Shown: in pieces, positions 36,348 through 46,022 of the stretch
Position numbering within the stretch: the first letter of the stretch is position 1
Layout of the letters: each line of letters starts with the position of its first letter
NCBI RefSeq assembly: GCF_004323595.1
Contig: NZ_AP019373.1
Location: 1,116,001 to 1,180,000 of the forward strand
Source: Sulfuricystis thermophila
GTDB lineage: Bacteria > Pseudomonadota > Gammaproteobacteria > Burkholderiales > Rhodocyclaceae
Direction: 5' to 3'
Length of the DNA stretch: 64,000 nt
The notes under the pieces: generated by a model
The model's input: the letters and a program-made list of their open reading frames with translations, nothing else
Told to the model about the DNA's origin: nothing
Databases searched by the model: none
Made by a program: the position numbers and the translations under genes

Positions 36348-37064
36348 ATGACCACACGCACCCTCCAGTTCCGCATTTACCGCTACGACCCCGACCGCGA
36401 TCAAAAGCCCTGGATGCAGGACATCGAAGTCGAAGTCGACAGTACCGACCGTAAGCTGCTCGATGCCATGGTCAAGCTGAAGGCGAAAGACGACTCGATC
36501 GCCTTCCGCCGTTCCTGCCGCGAAGGTGTGTGCGGCTCGGATGCGCTCAACATCAATGGCAGAAATGGCCTCGCCTGTTTGACTGATCTGTCGAGTTTCC
36601 CGGAAGGCAAGCCGATCGTGCTGCGGCCGCTGCCTGGCCTGCCGGTGATCCGCGATCTGATCGTCGATATGACGCAGTTCTTCAAACAGTACCACTCGAT
36701 CAAGCCGTATCTGATCAACAACGATCCGCCACCGGAACGCGAACGGCTCCAGTCGCCGGAGGATCGCGAGGAGCTGAACGGTTTGTATGAGTGCATCCTG
36801 TGCGCCTGCTGTTCGACGGCCTGCCCGTCGTTCTGGTGGAATCCGGACAAGTTCGTCGGGCCAGCAGGGCTGTTGGCCGCCTACCGCTTCATCGCCGATA
36901 CGCGCGATCAGGCAACCAGCGAGCGGCTCGACAACCTGAACGATCCGTATCGGCTGTTCCGTTGCCATACCATCATGAACTGCGTCGATGTCTGCCCGAA
37001 GGGGTTGAATCCCACCAAGGCGATCGGCAAGATCAAGGACATGATGGTGAAAAGGGCAATCTGA
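36348..37064 (+). CDS. sdhB: Succinate dehydrogenase iron-sulfur subunit
   Basis: 238 residues. [2Fe-2S] ligands lie in SCREGVCGSDALNINGRNG and the following LAC (Cys57, Cys62, Cys77, with Asp in place of one Cys as in E. coli). [4Fe-4S] ligands are in CILCACCSTACPSFWWN, and the [3Fe-4S] cluster in CHTIMNCVDVCPKGLNP. It passes electrons from FAD to quinone. Confidence 0.96.
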   Translation: MTTRTLQFRIYRYDPDRDQKPWMQDIEVEVDSTDRKLLDAMVKLKAKDDSIAFRRSCREGVCGSDALNINGRNGLACLTDLSSFPEGKPIVLRPLPGLPVIRDLIVDMTQFFKQYHSIKPYLINNDPPPERERLQSPEDREELNGLYECILCACCSTACPSFWWNPDKFVGPAGLLAAYRFIADTRDQATSERLDNLNDPYRLFRCHTIMNCVDVCPKGLNPTKAIGKIKDMMVKRAI

Positions 37065-37067
37065 GCC

Positions 37068-37340
37068 ATGGCCAGCGAGCAGCAACGCACGCGTACCGAA
37101 CGGCTGCGCTGGGCGAGCCGACGGGCGCTGCTGGAAAACGATCTGCTACTGCAGCGCTTCTGGCAACGGCAGCCGGCGGAGCTGGACGAAACGCTGGCGG
37201 CGTCGCTCGAACGCCTGCTGGCGATGGATGACCACGATTTGTGGGCGTTGCTCTCGGGGCGGTGTGCAAGCACCGATCCGGAGCTTGGCAAACTGGTCGA
37301 GCTGCTGCGGCAGCCGGCCATTCGTAGTGAAGACCTTTGA
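37068..37340 (+). CDS. sdhE: FAD assembly factor SdhE
   Basis: 90 residues, 3 bases after sdhB. Small helical YgfY/SdhE family: TERLRWASRRALLENDLLLQRFW and ERLLAMDDHDLWALLSGR. It promotes covalent attachment of FAD to SdhA. The canonical RGxxE signature reads RALLE here, with alanine in place of glycine; the Arg and Glu are kept. Confidence 0.9.
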   Translation: MASEQQRTRTERLRWASRRALLENDLLLQRFWQRQPAELDETLAASLERLLAMDDHDLWALLSGRCASTDPELGKLVELLRQPAIRSEDL

Positions 37341-37354
37341 CAGGGGACTGACGC

Positions 37355-38644
37355 ATGACGCAAAAAACCGCCACCTTGACCTACAACGGCAAGACCACCG
37401 AATATCCGGTCTATTCCGGCACCATCGGCCCGGAGGTGATCGACATCTCCAAGCTCTACGCCCAGACGGGGGCCTTCACCTACGATCCCGGCTTCATGTC
37501 CACGGCAGCATGCAAGTCGTCGATCACCTACATCGATGGCGACAAGGGCGAGCTGCTCTACCGCGGCTATCCGATCGAGCAGCTGGCCGAGAAATGCGAC
37601 TTCATGGAAGTCTGCTATCTGCTCAAAAACGGCGAATTGCCGAACCAGGCGCAATATGACGATTGGGTTGGGAAGGTGCGCAAGCATACGATGGTTCATG
37701 ACCAGCTGACGCGCTTTTACAACGGCTTCCGCCGCGATGCGCACCCGATGGCAGTGCTGGTCGGCGTGGTCGGCGGCCTGTCGGCCTTCTATCACGACTC
37801 GCTCGACATCAACAACCCCGAACACCGCATGACGGCGGCGATCCGGTTGATCGCCAAGATGCCGACCATCACGGCGATGGCTTACCGCTACAACATGGGC
37901 CTGCCGTTCATGTACCCGAAGAACGAGTACGACTACGCGACGAACTTCCTCTACATGATGTTCGGCACGCCCTGCGAAGAATACAAGCCGAATCCGGTGC
38001 TCTCGCGCGCACTCGACCGCATCCTGATCCTGCATGCCGACCACGAGCAGAACGCCTCGACCTCGACGGTGCGTCTGTCCGGTTCCTCCGGCGCCAATCC
38101 GTTTGCCTGCATCGCGGCCGGCATCGCCTGCCTGTGGGGGCCGGCGCACGGCGGCGCCAATGAAGCCTGCCTCAAGATGCTCGAGGAGATCGGCGATGTC
38201 TCGCGCGTGCCGCAATACATCAAGCGCGCCAAGGACAAGAACGATCCGTTCCGCCTGATGGGCTTCGGTCACCGCGTCTACAAGAACTTCGATCCGCGTG
38301 CCAAACTGATGCGTGAGACCTGCCACGAGGTGCTGAACGAATTGGGGCTGCACGACCATCCGCTCTTCAAGCTGGCGCTGGAGCTCGAGCGCATCGCGCT
38401 GGAGGACGAATATTTCATCGAGAAGAAGCTCTATCCGAATGTCGATTTCTACTCCGGCATCGTGCAAAGCGCCTTGGGCATCCCGACCAATCTGTTCACC
38501 GGCATCTTCGCGATGGCCCGCACCATCGGCTGGATCGCCCAGTGGCACGAGATGATCGGCGATCCCGAGCAGAAGATCGGCCGGCCGCGCCAACTCTATA
38601 CCGGCGCACCGAAACGCGACGTGCCCGACATGGCCGCGCGCTGA
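37355..38644 (+). CDS. gltA: Citrate synthase
   Basis: 429 residues, the type II (E. coli-like) size. Motifs: [20 protein letters not shown] near the N terminus, [19 protein letters not shown] with a catalytic His, [14 protein letters not shown] with the second, and [15 protein letters not shown] with the catalytic Asp. It condenses oxaloacetate with acetyl-CoA, linking the upstream beta-oxidation genes to the cycle. An intrinsic terminator follows. Confidence 0.96.
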   Translation: MTQKTATLTYNGKTTEYPVYSGTIGPEVIDISKLYAQTGAFTYDPGFMSTAACKSSITYIDGDKGELLYRGYPIEQLAEKCDFMEVCYLLKNGELPNQAQYDDWVGKVRKHTMVHDQLTRFYNGFRRDAHPMAVLVGVVGGLSAFYHDSLDINNPEHRMTAAIRLIAKMPTITAMAYRYNMGLPFMYPKNEYDYATNFLYMMFGTPCEEYKPNPVLSRALDRILILHADHEQNASTSTVRLSGSSGANPFACIAAGIACLWGPAHGGANEACLKMLEEIGDVSRVPQYIKRAKDKNDPFRLMGFGHRVYKNFDPRAKLMRETCHEVLNELGLHDHPLFKLALELERIALEDEYFIEKKLYPNVDFYSGIVQSALGIPTNLFTGIFAMARTIGWIAQWHEMIGDPEQKIGRPRQLYTGAPKRDVPDMAAR

Positions 38645-38652
38645 AGTCGGGC

Positions 38653-38684
38653 AAAAGGGGTGCAGGGAGGACGCCCCTTTTTTT
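38653..38684 (+). terminator. Intrinsic terminator after gltA
   Basis: AAAAGGGG (38653-38660) pairs with CCCCTTTT (38674-38681) around a 13-base loop, and the T-run continues to 38684. It separates sdhCDABE-gltA from sucAB-lpd. Confidence 0.75.
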
Positions 38685-38713
38685 GGTCGATGACTATTAA
38701 ATGAGGTGATGGC

Positions 38714-41539
38714 ATGATCAAGGAATTGTTGTCCAACTCCTATCTGTTCGGTGCGAACGCTCCCTATGTCGAGGAGTTGTACGAAAAATATCTGCAGAAT
38801 CCGGGGGCCATCGATCCGGCCTGGCGCGACTATTTCGACAAGCTGGCGAACCTGCCGGGCGTGGGCGCCTATCAGGGGCCCGACGTACCGCACGCGCCGA
38901 TCGTCAGCGGCTTCGCGCAACGGGCGCGTGAAGGATGTCTTTACGTCGCGCGGCGCGCCGGCATCGGCGAGAAGCAGACGAAAGTCCTGCAGATCATCAA
39001 TGCCTACCGCTTTCTCGGCAACCGCTGGGCGCAGCTCGACCCGCTGAAACGCCACCCGCGTCCCGAGGTTCCCGAGCTGGAGCCCTCTTTTTACGGCTTC
39101 ACCGAGGCCGATCTGGCGACTGCATTTCGCACCGGTTCGTTCGACATGGGGGTCGAAGAGGCCACCTTGCGCGAGATCCTCGACATGCTGCGTCAGCGCT
39201 ATTGCGGCCATATCGGTGCGGAATACATGTATATCGCCGACGTGCAGCAAAAGCGCTGGATCCAGGCCCGTTTCGAGCCGCCGCGCGCACAGCCGCGTTT
39301 CGACAGCGAGGAGCGCAAACATCTGTTGGAGATCTTGACGGCGGCGGAAACCCTGGAACGCTATCTGCATACCCGCTATGTCGGCCAGAAGCGCTTTTCG
39401 CTGGAGGGTGGCGAATCGCTGATGGTCGCTCTGCAGCAGTTGATCCGTCATGCCGGCACACAGGGCGCGAAGGAGATCGTCATCGGCATGGCTCACCGCG
39501 GCCGTCTCAACGTGCTGGTCAACATCCTCGGCAAGCAGCCGGCCATGCTGTTCGAGGAGTTCGAGGGCAAGAAGAAGTCCGATCTGATCGCCGGTGACGT
39601 CAAATATCACATGGGCTATTCCTCCGACGTGGCCACACCCGGCGGCCCGGTGCATCTGACGCTCGCTTTCAATCCCTCCCATCTCGAGATCGTCAATCCG
39701 GTCGTCGAGGGCTCGGTCTATGCGCGACAGGTGCGACGCGGCGCCCATGGCAAACAGGAAGTGATGCCGGTGTTGATCCACGGCGATGCCGCAGTCGCCG
39801 GCCAGGGCGTCAATCAGGAGATGCTCAACTTCTCGCAGACGCGTGGCTACGGCACCGGCGGCACGGTGCATATCGTGGTCAACAACCAGATCGGCTTCAC
39901 CACCTCCGATCCGCGCGATTTGCGTTCTTCGCTCTATTGCACCGACATCTTCAAGATGGTCGAGGCGCCGATCTTCCACGTCAATGGCGATGATCCCGAG
40001 GCGGTGGCCTTCGTCACGGCGCTGGCGGTCGAATTCCGCAACACCTTCCACAAGGATGTCGTCATCGACATCGTCTGTTTCCGCAAGCTGGGCCACAACG
40101 AGGCCGACGAGCCGATGGTGACGCAGCCGCTGATGTATCGCAAGATCGCGGCGCATCCTGGCACCCGCAAGCTCTACGCCGAGAAGCTCCAGGCCCAGGG
40201 GGTCATCGCTGCGGGTGAGGACGAGCAGATGATCCGCGATTACCGGGCTGCGCTCGATGCCGGCAAGCATCTGCACAATCCGGCGATCAGCGATTTCAAG
40301 AGTCAGTCGGCGATCGACTGGACGCCCTACGTCGGGGCGAAATACACCGAGCTGTGCGACACGCGGGTGCCGCTCGCGGAACTGCAGCGTCTCGGCCGGC
40401 GTCTGACCGAGGTGCCCGAAGGCTTCACCCTCCACCCGCGCGTGCAGAAGGTCATCGAGGATAGACGGCTGATGATCGAGGGCAAACTGCCGATCGATTG
40501 GGGCATGGCGGAAAACCTCGCCTATGCGACCTTGCTCTCCGCAGGCTATGGTGTGCGCATTTCCGGTGAGGACGTCGGGCGTGGCACCTTCTTCCACCGT
40601 CACGCCGTGCTGCACGACCAGAAGCGCGAGAAATGGGACGAGGGGGTCTGGATGCCGCTCGAGCACCTGCAGGATGGCCAGGCGCGTTTCCAGTGCTTCG
40701 ATTCCGTGCTTTCCGAGGAGGCGGTGCTGGCCTTCGAATACGGCTATGCGACGGCGACACCGAACGAGCTGGTGATCTGGGAGGCGCAGTTCGGTGATTT
40801 CGCCAATGGCGCCCAGGTGGTGATCGACCAGTTCCTCGCCTCGGGCGAGGCCAAGTGGGGGCGTCTGTGTGGCCTCGTCCTGCTGCTGCCGCATGGCCTA
40901 GAAGGCCAGGGGCCGGAACATTCCTCGGCACGCATCGAACGCTTCCTGCAGCTGTCGGCCGATTTCAACTGGGAAGTTTGCATGCCCACCTCCGCGGCGC
41001 AGATGTTCCACCTGTTGCGGCGCCAGATGCTCAGAAAGCAAAGAAAGCCGTTGATCGTGTTCACGCCGAAGTCGCTGTTACGCAGCAAGGAGGCTGCTTC
41101 CAACCTCGAGGATCTGACGGAAGGCACGTTCCAGACGGTCTTTGGCGAGGTCGACCCGCTCGATCCGAAGAAGGTCACACGGGTGCTGATCTGCGCCGGC
41201 AAGGTGTATTACGACCTGCGCGCCGCGCGGCGCGAACAGAAGCTCGACCATATCGCGATCATTCGCACGCCGCAGCTCTATCCGATGGACGACTGCCGTA
41301 TCGCCGAAGAGCTGGCGAAATATCCGCGTCTGAAGGAGGTGGTCTGGTGCCAGGAAGAGCCGGAAAACCAGGGCGCATGGTACGCGAAGCATCACACTCT
41401 GCTGCCGCTCCTCAAGAAAGGCCAGTCGCTGCATGTCGTTGCGCGGCCGGCCTCGGCGTCTCCCGCAGTGGGCAGCGCTGCGGTCCATGCCAGGCAGCAA
41501 AAGGAAATCGTCGAAACCGCGCTGGGCGCGCTCAAATAA
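38714..41539 (+). CDS. sucA: 2-oxoglutarate dehydrogenase E1
   Basis: 941 residues (E. coli 933). The N terminus SNSYLFGANAPYVEELYEKYLQNP fits the family's E2-binding segment. MAHRGRLNVLVNILGK, the thiamine diphosphate region HGDAAVAGQGVNQEMLNFSQ with GGTVHIVVNNQIGFTTSDP, and the C-terminal GLVLLLPHGLEGQGPEHSSARIERFLQL are diagnostic. It decarboxylates 2-oxoglutarate and transfers succinyl to the SucB lipoyl group. Confidence 0.96.
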   Translation: MIKELLSNSYLFGANAPYVEELYEKYLQNPGAIDPAWRDYFDKLANLPGVGAYQGPDVPHAPIVSGFAQRAREGCLYVARRAGIGEKQTKVLQIINAYRFLGNRWAQLDPLKRHPRPEVPELEPSFYGFTEADLATAFRTGSFDMGVEEATLREILDMLRQRYCGHIGAEYMYIADVQQKRWIQARFEPPRAQPRFDSEERKHLLEILTAAETLERYLHTRYVGQKRFSLEGGESLMVALQQLIRHAGTQGAKEIVIGMAHRGRLNVLVNILGKQPAMLFEEFEGKKKSDLIAGDVKYHMGYSSDVATPGGPVHLTLAFNPSHLEIVNPVVEGSVYARQVRRGAHGKQEVMPVLIHGDAAVAGQGVNQEMLNFSQTRGYGTGGTVHIVVNNQIGFTTSDPRDLRSSLYCTDIFKMVEAPIFHVNGDDPEAVAFVTALAVEFRNTFHKDVVIDIVCFRKLGHNEADEPMVTQPLMYRKIAAHPGTRKLYAEKLQAQGVIAAGEDEQMIRDYRAALDAGKHLHNPAISDFKSQSAIDWTPYVGAKYTELCDTRVPLAELQRLGRRLTEVPEGFTLHPRVQKVIEDRRLMIEGKLPIDWGMAENLAYATLLSAGYGVRISGEDVGRGTFFHRHAVLHDQKREKWDEGVWMPLEHLQDGQARFQCFDSVLSEEAVLAFEYGYATATPNELVIWEAQFGDFANGAQVVIDQFLASGEAKWGRLCGLVLLLPHGLEGQGPEHSSARIERFLQLSADFNWEVCMPTSAAQMFHLLRRQMLRKQRKPLIVFTPKSLLRSKEAASNLEDLTEGTFQTVFGEVDPLDPKKVTRVLICAGKVYYDLRAARREQKLDHIAIIRTPQLYPMDDCRIAEELAKYPRLKEVVWCQEEPENQGAWYAKHHTLLPLLKKGQSLHVVARPASASPAVGSAAVHARQQKEIVETALGALK

Positions 41540-41557
41540 CCGCTACGGAGAGAGATC

Positions 41558-42877
41558 ATGCTGATCGAAGTCAAAGTCCCGCAACTGTCGGAATCGGTCG
41601 CCGAAGCGACGCTGGTGAGCTGGCACAAACATGTCGGCGATGTCGTGATGCGTGACGAGAATCTCATCGACATCGAAACCGACAAGGTCGTCCTCGAACT
41701 CCCGGCGCCGGAATCGGGCGTGCTGGTCGAAGTCCTCAAGGGCAATGGCGAAACCGTCACCTCGGGCGAGCTGATCGCCCGCATCGATACCGAAGCCAAG
41801 GCGGTGGCGGCAGCAGCCGCACAGCCTGCCGCAGCGAAGCCGGCGCCGCAGCCGACCGCGCCGGCGGCAGCCGCACCGGGCGTCGGCCCGGCCGCCCGTA
41901 AGGCACTTGCCGAGAAAGGCCTGGAGGCTAGCCAAGTGCAGGGCACGGGGCCCGGCGGCCGCGTCACCAAGGCCGACGTCTTGAACGTCGGCGCGCCGGC
42001 AGGTGCCGTCCCGGCAGCGCCGACTATTCGAGGTGAGTCGGCGCCCGGCGGGACGTCCAGTTTTTCGCCAGCGCCGACTTCTGCCCCGGCCGCGCCAGGG
42101 GCGCCAGTCGCTGCGGCAGCCCCGGCAGGCGCCCTGCCGGTACCGCCTGCAGTGGCCCTGGATGCGATCATCGGCGATCGTCCCGAGCAGCGCGTACCGA
42201 TGTCGCGCTTGAGAGCGCGCATTGCCGAACGTCTGCTGCAATCACAGGCGCAGAACGCCATCCTTACCACGTTCAACGAGGTGAACATGGCGCCGGTGAT
42301 CGAGCTACGGAAGAAATACGCCGAGAAGTTCGAGAAAGAGCATGGCGTGCGCCTGGGCTTCATGAGCTTTTTCGTCAAGGCGGCTGTCGCGGCGCTGAAG
42401 AGGTTCCCGATCCTCAATGCCTCGGTCGATGGCAACGACATCGTCTATCACGGCTATTTCGACATCGGCATCGCCGTCGGTAGTCCTCGCGGGCTGGTGG
42501 TGCCGATCCTGCGCGACGCAGATCAGATGTCACTGGCGCAGATCGAAAAGAAGATCGCCGAATTCGGGCAGAAGGCCAAGGACGGCAAGCTCACCCTCGA
42601 AGAGCTCACCGGCGGCACTTTCTCGATCTCCAACGGCGGCGTGTTCGGTTCGATGCTGTCGACGCCGATCATCAACCCGCCGCAATCGGCGATCCTCGGC
42701 ATCCATGCCACCAAGGAGCGACCGGTGGTCGAAAATGGCCAGATCGTGATCCGGCCGATCAACTATCTGGCGCTCTCATATGACCACCGTATCATCGACG
42801 GCCGCGAGGCGGTGCTCGGTCTCGTCGCCATCAAGGAGGCGCTCGAGGATCCGGCACGCATGCTGCTCGACATCTGA
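41558..42877 (+). CDS. sucB: 2-oxoglutarate dehydrogenase E2 (dihydrolipoyl succinyltransferase) with repeat insertion
   Basis: 439 residues, longer than E. coli SucB (405). Lipoyl domain with lysine in [16 protein letters not shown] (residue about 44), Ala/Pro-rich linker, E1/E3-binding domain about 110-148 ([20 protein letters not shown]), second linker, and catalytic domain ending in [16 protein letters not shown] with catalytic His and Asp. Residues about 149-175 are encoded by a complete family A repeat ([18 protein letters not shown], then SFSPAPTS). This lengthens the flexible linker before the catalytic core. It transfers succinyl to CoA. Confidence 0.96.
   Translation: MLIEVKVPQLSESVAEATLVSWHKHVGDVVMRDENLIDIETDKVVLELPAPESGVLVEVLKGNGETVTSGELIARIDTEAKAVAAAAAQPAAAKPAPQPTAPAAAAPGVGPAARKALAEKGLEASQVQGTGPGGRVTKADVLNVGAPAGAVPAAPTIRGESAPGGTSSFSPAPTSAPAAPGAPVAAAAPAGALPVPPAVALDAIIGDRPEQRVPMSRLRARIAERLLQSQAQNAILTTFNEVNMAPVIELRKKYAEKFEKEHGVRLGFMSFFVKAAVAALKRFPILNASVDGNDIVYHGYFDIGIAVGSPRGLVVPILRDADQMSLAQIEKKIAEFGQKAKDGKLTLEELTGGTFSISNGGVFGSMLSTPIINPPQSAILGIHATKERPVVENGQIVIRPINYLALSYDHRIIDGREAVLGLVAIKEALEDPARMLLDI
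42001..42082 (+). repeat. Family A repeat, complete copy inside sucB linker
   Basis: Left arm core 42006-42025, right arm 42036-42055, third half arm 42065-42081. It is in frame with sucB and free of stops. The translated peptide recurs in MutS. Confidence 0.9.
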
Positions 42878-42887
42878 GGAGGCGAAC

Positions 42888-44330
42888 ATGACCAAGCGAC
42901 AATTCGACGTCGTCGTCATCGGTGGTGGCCCCGGCGGTTACGTCGCGGCGATCCGCGCCGCGCAGCTCGGTTTTGCCACCGCCTGCATCGAGATGGAAAG
43001 CTATGCCGATCCGAAAGGCGAGGTGCGGCTGGGCGGCACCTGCCTCAATGTCGGCTGCATTCCCTCGAAGGCGTTGTTGCGCTCCTCCGAGCTTTTCGAC
43101 GAGGCAAAGCATGCCTTCGTGATGCATGGCATCAAGATGAACGATTTGGCGATCGACGTCGGCGTGATGATGCGCCGCAAGGACAACATCGTCACCCAGC
43201 TCACCCAGGGCATCCGCGGCTTGTTCAAGAAGAACAAGGTGACGCTGCTCGCCGGGCGCGGCAGCTTCGCCGGCCGCGAGGACGAACTCTGGCAGATCGC
43301 GGTGACCGCGCAGGACGGCACGACCGAGATCGTCGCCGCGACACACGTGATCGTCGCCACCGGCTCGTCGCCCCGCCAGCTGGAAGGTATTCCGGTCGAT
43401 AACGTGACGATCTGCGACAACGTCGGGGCGCTGTCTTTCACCGAGGTGCCCAAACGGCTCGGCGTCATCGGCGCCGGGGTGATCGGCCTCGAGCTCGGTT
43501 CGGTCTGGAAGCGGCTGGGATCAGAGGTGACGATCCTCGAAGCGATGCCCGACTTCCTCGCTGCCGCCGACCCGGCCGTAGCCAAGGAAGCCTGGAAGAT
43601 TTTCACGAGCAAGCAGGCCCTGAAGATCCATCTGGGAGTGAAGATCGGAGAGGTGAAGCAGGGCGCAAAGGGCATCGCCATCGAATACGAAAACGGTGAG
43701 GGGGCGCAGCGGCTCGAATGCGACAAGCTGATCGTCTCGGTCGGTCGCGTGCCGAACACGGCCGGATTGGGATGCGAGACCGTCGGTCTCGAGCTCGATG
43801 CGCAGGGGCGCATCGCGGTCGATCACCAGTGCCGTACCAACTTGGAAAACGTCTGGGCAGTGGGCGATGTAGTGCGTGGGCCAATGCTCGCGCACAAGGG
43901 CATGGAAGAGGGCGTGATGGTCGCCGAGTGCATCGCCGGCCAGGCCGGGCATGTCAATTACGAGGCGATTCCCTGGGTCATCTACACACATCCGGAAATC
44001 GCCTGGGTCGGCAAGACCGAGACGCAGTTGAAGAATGAAGGCGTCGAGTACCGTGTCGGCCAGATTCCCTTTCTCGCCAACGGTCGCGCACTCGGCCAAG
44101 GCGATACCGCCGGCTTCGTCAAGATGCTCGCCTGCGCCAAGACCGACCGCATCCTCGGCGTGCATGTGATCGGCAGCAATGCCTCGGAGCTGATCAGCGA
44201 GGCCGTCGTGGCGATGGAATTCGGTGCCGTCGCCGAAGACATCGCGCGCATCTGCCATGCCCACCCGACGCTCTCCGAAGTGATGCACGAGGCGGCACTG
44301 GCGGTGGATAAGCGCGCGCTGCATTTTTGA
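42888..44330 (+). CDS. lpdA: Dihydrolipoyl dehydrogenase (E3)
   Basis: 480 residues from the ATG at 42888 (GAGGAGG before it); the longer frame lies in sucB. FAD motif [21 protein letters not shown], redox-active disulfide [19 protein letters not shown] motif [20 protein letters not shown] and active-site His-Glu in [16 protein letters not shown]. It reoxidises the lipoyl group of SucB with NAD+. It is the last gene of sucAB-lpd. Confidence 0.96.
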   Translation: MTKRQFDVVVIGGGPGGYVAAIRAAQLGFATACIEMESYADPKGEVRLGGTCLNVGCIPSKALLRSSELFDEAKHAFVMHGIKMNDLAIDVGVMMRRKDNIVTQLTQGIRGLFKKNKVTLLAGRGSFAGREDELWQIAVTAQDGTTEIVAATHVIVATGSSPRQLEGIPVDNVTICDNVGALSFTEVPKRLGVIGAGVIGLELGSVWKRLGSEVTILEAMPDFLAAADPAVAKEAWKIFTSKQALKIHLGVKIGEVKQGAKGIAIEYENGEGAQRLECDKLIVSVGRVPNTAGLGCETVGLELDAQGRIAVDHQCRTNLENVWAVGDVVRGPMLAHKGMEEGVMVAECIAGQAGHVNYEAIPWVIYTHPEIAWVGKTETQLKNEGVEYRVGQIPFLANGRALGQGDTAGFVKMLACAKTDRILGVHVIGSNASELISEAVVAMEFGAVAEDIARICHAHPTLSEVMHEAALAVDKRALHF

Positions 44331-44378
44331 TGTCTGGTAGCACTACAATGGCGCTTGCCGTCAGCCCGGGAGTTTGTG

Positions 44379-44609
44379 ATGAATGAAAGGATCACTATCG
44401 ATGCGGCGATTTGCCATGGCAAGCCCTGCATCCGCGGCCTGCGTTATCCCGTCGAGAGCATCCTCGAATGGCTGGCCGCGGGGATGACGATCGATGAGAT
44501 CCTCGCCGATTATCCCGATCTCGAACGAGAAGACATCCTCGCAGCGCTTGCGTTCGCTGCCCGCCTCACTCACGTCAAGCGCCTGGAGCCTTTGGCCGAG
44601 GCGGCATGA
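44379..44609 (+). CDS. DUF433 antitoxin-like protein
   Basis: 76 residues from the ATG at 44379 after GGGAG. ITIDAAICHGKPCIRGLRYPVESILEWLAAGMTIDEIL followed by DYPDLEREDILAALAFAAR is the standard DUF433 sequence, a small helical protein that pairs with DUF5615 PIN-like toxins in presumed toxin-antitoxin loci. Here it is intact, while the partner is a deletion remnant overlapping by 4 bases. It is therefore probably an orphan antitoxin. Confidence 0.88.
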   Translation: MNERITIDAAICHGKPCIRGLRYPVESILEWLAAGMTIDEILADYPDLEREDILAALAFAARLTHVKRLEPLAEAA

Positions 44610-44735
44610 AATTTCTCGTCGATGCGCAGCTACCGCGCCACACTGTGGCGCAGGCACATCGATACGATCGAGGCAGCGTTCGTTTCGGCGCGTTTCGTCG
44701 AGCTCGGCCGTGCTGCGCTGATCATCCACGCTTAG
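44606..44735 (+). pseudogene. Deleted DUF5615 PIN-like toxin
   Basis: It begins with MKFLVDAQLPR, the exact N terminus of DUF5615 toxins, overlapping the DUF433 stop. After 11 codons the frame is lost. In another frame, about 4 bases further on, the C-terminal toxin sequence appears: WRRHIDTIEAAFVSARFVEL followed by GRAALIIHA and a TAG at 44733-44735. The roughly 60-70 residues normally between the two are missing, so the gene carries an internal deletion. The shifted frame still reads to 44812 but has no meaning. The last codons abut the 144-bp MITE. Confidence 0.8.
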
Positions 44736-44879
44736 GGAACGCTGAAGAAGTCGTCGCGAGCGGCCGGAGGGCAAGGCGCACGGAGCGCAGGATGCGAGAC
44801 ATATCAAGGTGATAGGCGAGCACCCGAGCACCGCGCAACACAGCCATCCGGTCGCGTAGCAGACTGATTCAGTGTTTCC
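44736..44879. mobile_element. 144-bp MITE-like element with TTAG target duplication
   Basis: The ends are imperfect inverted repeats: GGAACGCTGAAGAAGTC at the left and, read inward from the right, GGAAACACTGAATCAGTC. TTAG flanks both sides (44732-44735 and 44880-44883; CTTAG if the shared C is counted), matching the YTAR target of IS5-group elements. It holds no transposase. IS5-family origin is inferred from the ends and target. Confidence 0.7.
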
Positions 44880-44885
44880 TTAGCC

Positions 44886-46022
44886 TTGACCGTCCATCGC
44901 ATCCTCAATGTGCCGGAAGACGCCATGATTCGTGCGTTCGAGGCCGCGCTCGCCGAGCGCGGCATCGTCGCCGACGAGGCGCAGGAAGCGGCGGCGCGAC
45001 GCCTGCAAAAGTTCTACGACGATCTGGTCGCCTTCAAGGCGGCGCGGCGTACCCGCCTGCGCAAGCTGCTCGTGCATCCCGCCTTGCCGAAAGGCGTCTG
45101 GTTCTGGGCGGGGGTCGGGCGTGGCAAGAGCTTCCTGATGGACTGCTTCTTCGCCGCCGTGCCTTATCAACGCAAGCGGCGCGTGCATTTCCATGCCTTC
45201 ATGCGCGAGATCCATGAGCGCATGCAGGCGCTGAAAAACGAGGCTGATCCGCTGGCGAAGGTCGCCGTGCAGGTGGCGAAAGAGACGCGGCTGATGTGCT
45301 TCGACGAATTCCACGTCTCCGACATCGCCGACGCGATGATCCTCGGCCGCTTGATGGAAAAGCTCTTCGACGCCGGCCTGGTGTTTTGCATCACCTCGAA
45401 CTATCCGCCCGATGGCCTCTATCCGAATGGTCTGCATCGCGAACGGCTCCTGCCGGCGATTGCGCTGCTCAAGGAAAAGCTCGACGTGATCGAGATCGAC
45501 GGCGGCGTCGATTACCGCCTACGCGCCCTCGAAGCGGCGCCGGTGTATCTCTTGCCGGACGATGGCGATGCCGCAACGCTCTTGATGCGCACCTTCTCGC
45601 AAATCGCCCACGGCGCAGGGCATGACCGGCCGCTCAACGTGCTGGGACGCACGCTGCCCGTCGTGCACCGCGCGCCGGGCGTCGTCTGGTTCGATTTCGC
45701 CGTGCTGTGCGGCGGGCCGCGCTCGCAGAACGACTATCTGGAGCTCGCGCACAATTTCCATACGGTATTCCTCTCCGGCGTGCCGAAAATGGGACCGGAA
45801 ATGGCGAATGAAGCGCGCCGGCTCACCTGGCTCGTCGATGTGCTCTACGATCATCGCGTGAAATTGGTGATCGCCGCGGCCGTGCCGGCCGAGGAACTCT
45901 ATGTCGCCGGACCACAGGCGGAGGAATTCAAGCGTACCGTTTCACGCCTGATCGAGATGCGTTCGCACGAGTATCTCGCCAGCACGCACCGGCGCTACGA
46001 GACGCACGCACCGGCAACCTAA
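44886..46022 (+). CDS. zapE: Cell-division ATPase ZapE (AFG1/YhcM type)
   Basis: 378 residues from a TTG at 44886; the next in-frame ATG is at 44925. Both sit just after the MITE, whose own in-frame TGA at 44865 prevents an earlier start. Walker A is GVGRGKSFLMDCFF, Walker B LMCFDEFHVSDIADAMILGRL, and TSNYPPDGLYPNGLHRERLLPAI and GPRSQNDYLELA are conserved. ZapE ATPases act at the Z-ring during late division; mitochondrial AFG1 is a relative. Its 3' end overlaps the antiporter's end within a family A half copy. Confidence 0.9.
   Translation: MTVHRILNVPEDAMIRAFEAALAERGIVADEAQEAAARRLQKFYDDLVAFKAARRTRLRKLLVHPALPKGVWFWAGVGRGKSFLMDCFFAAVPYQRKRRVHFHAFMREIHERMQALKNEADPLAKVAVQVAKETRLMCFDEFHVSDIADAMILGRLMEKLFDAGLVFCITSNYPPDGLYPNGLHRERLLPAIALLKEKLDVIEIDGGVDYRLRALEAAPVYLLPDDGDAATLLMRTFSQIAHGAGHDRPLNVLGRTLPVVHRAPGVVWFDFAVLCGGPRSQNDYLELAHNFHTVFLSGVPKMGPEMANEARRLTWLVDVLYDHRVKLVIAAAVPAEELYVAGPQAEEFKRTVSRLIEMRSHEYLASTHRRYETHAPAT

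Noticed and set aside
36908-40894. 1328-codon open frame on the minus strand opposite sdhB-gltA-sucA
   Set aside because: It lies wholly opposite well-identified genes and has His/Arg/Asp-rich antisense composition; a high-GC shadow frame.
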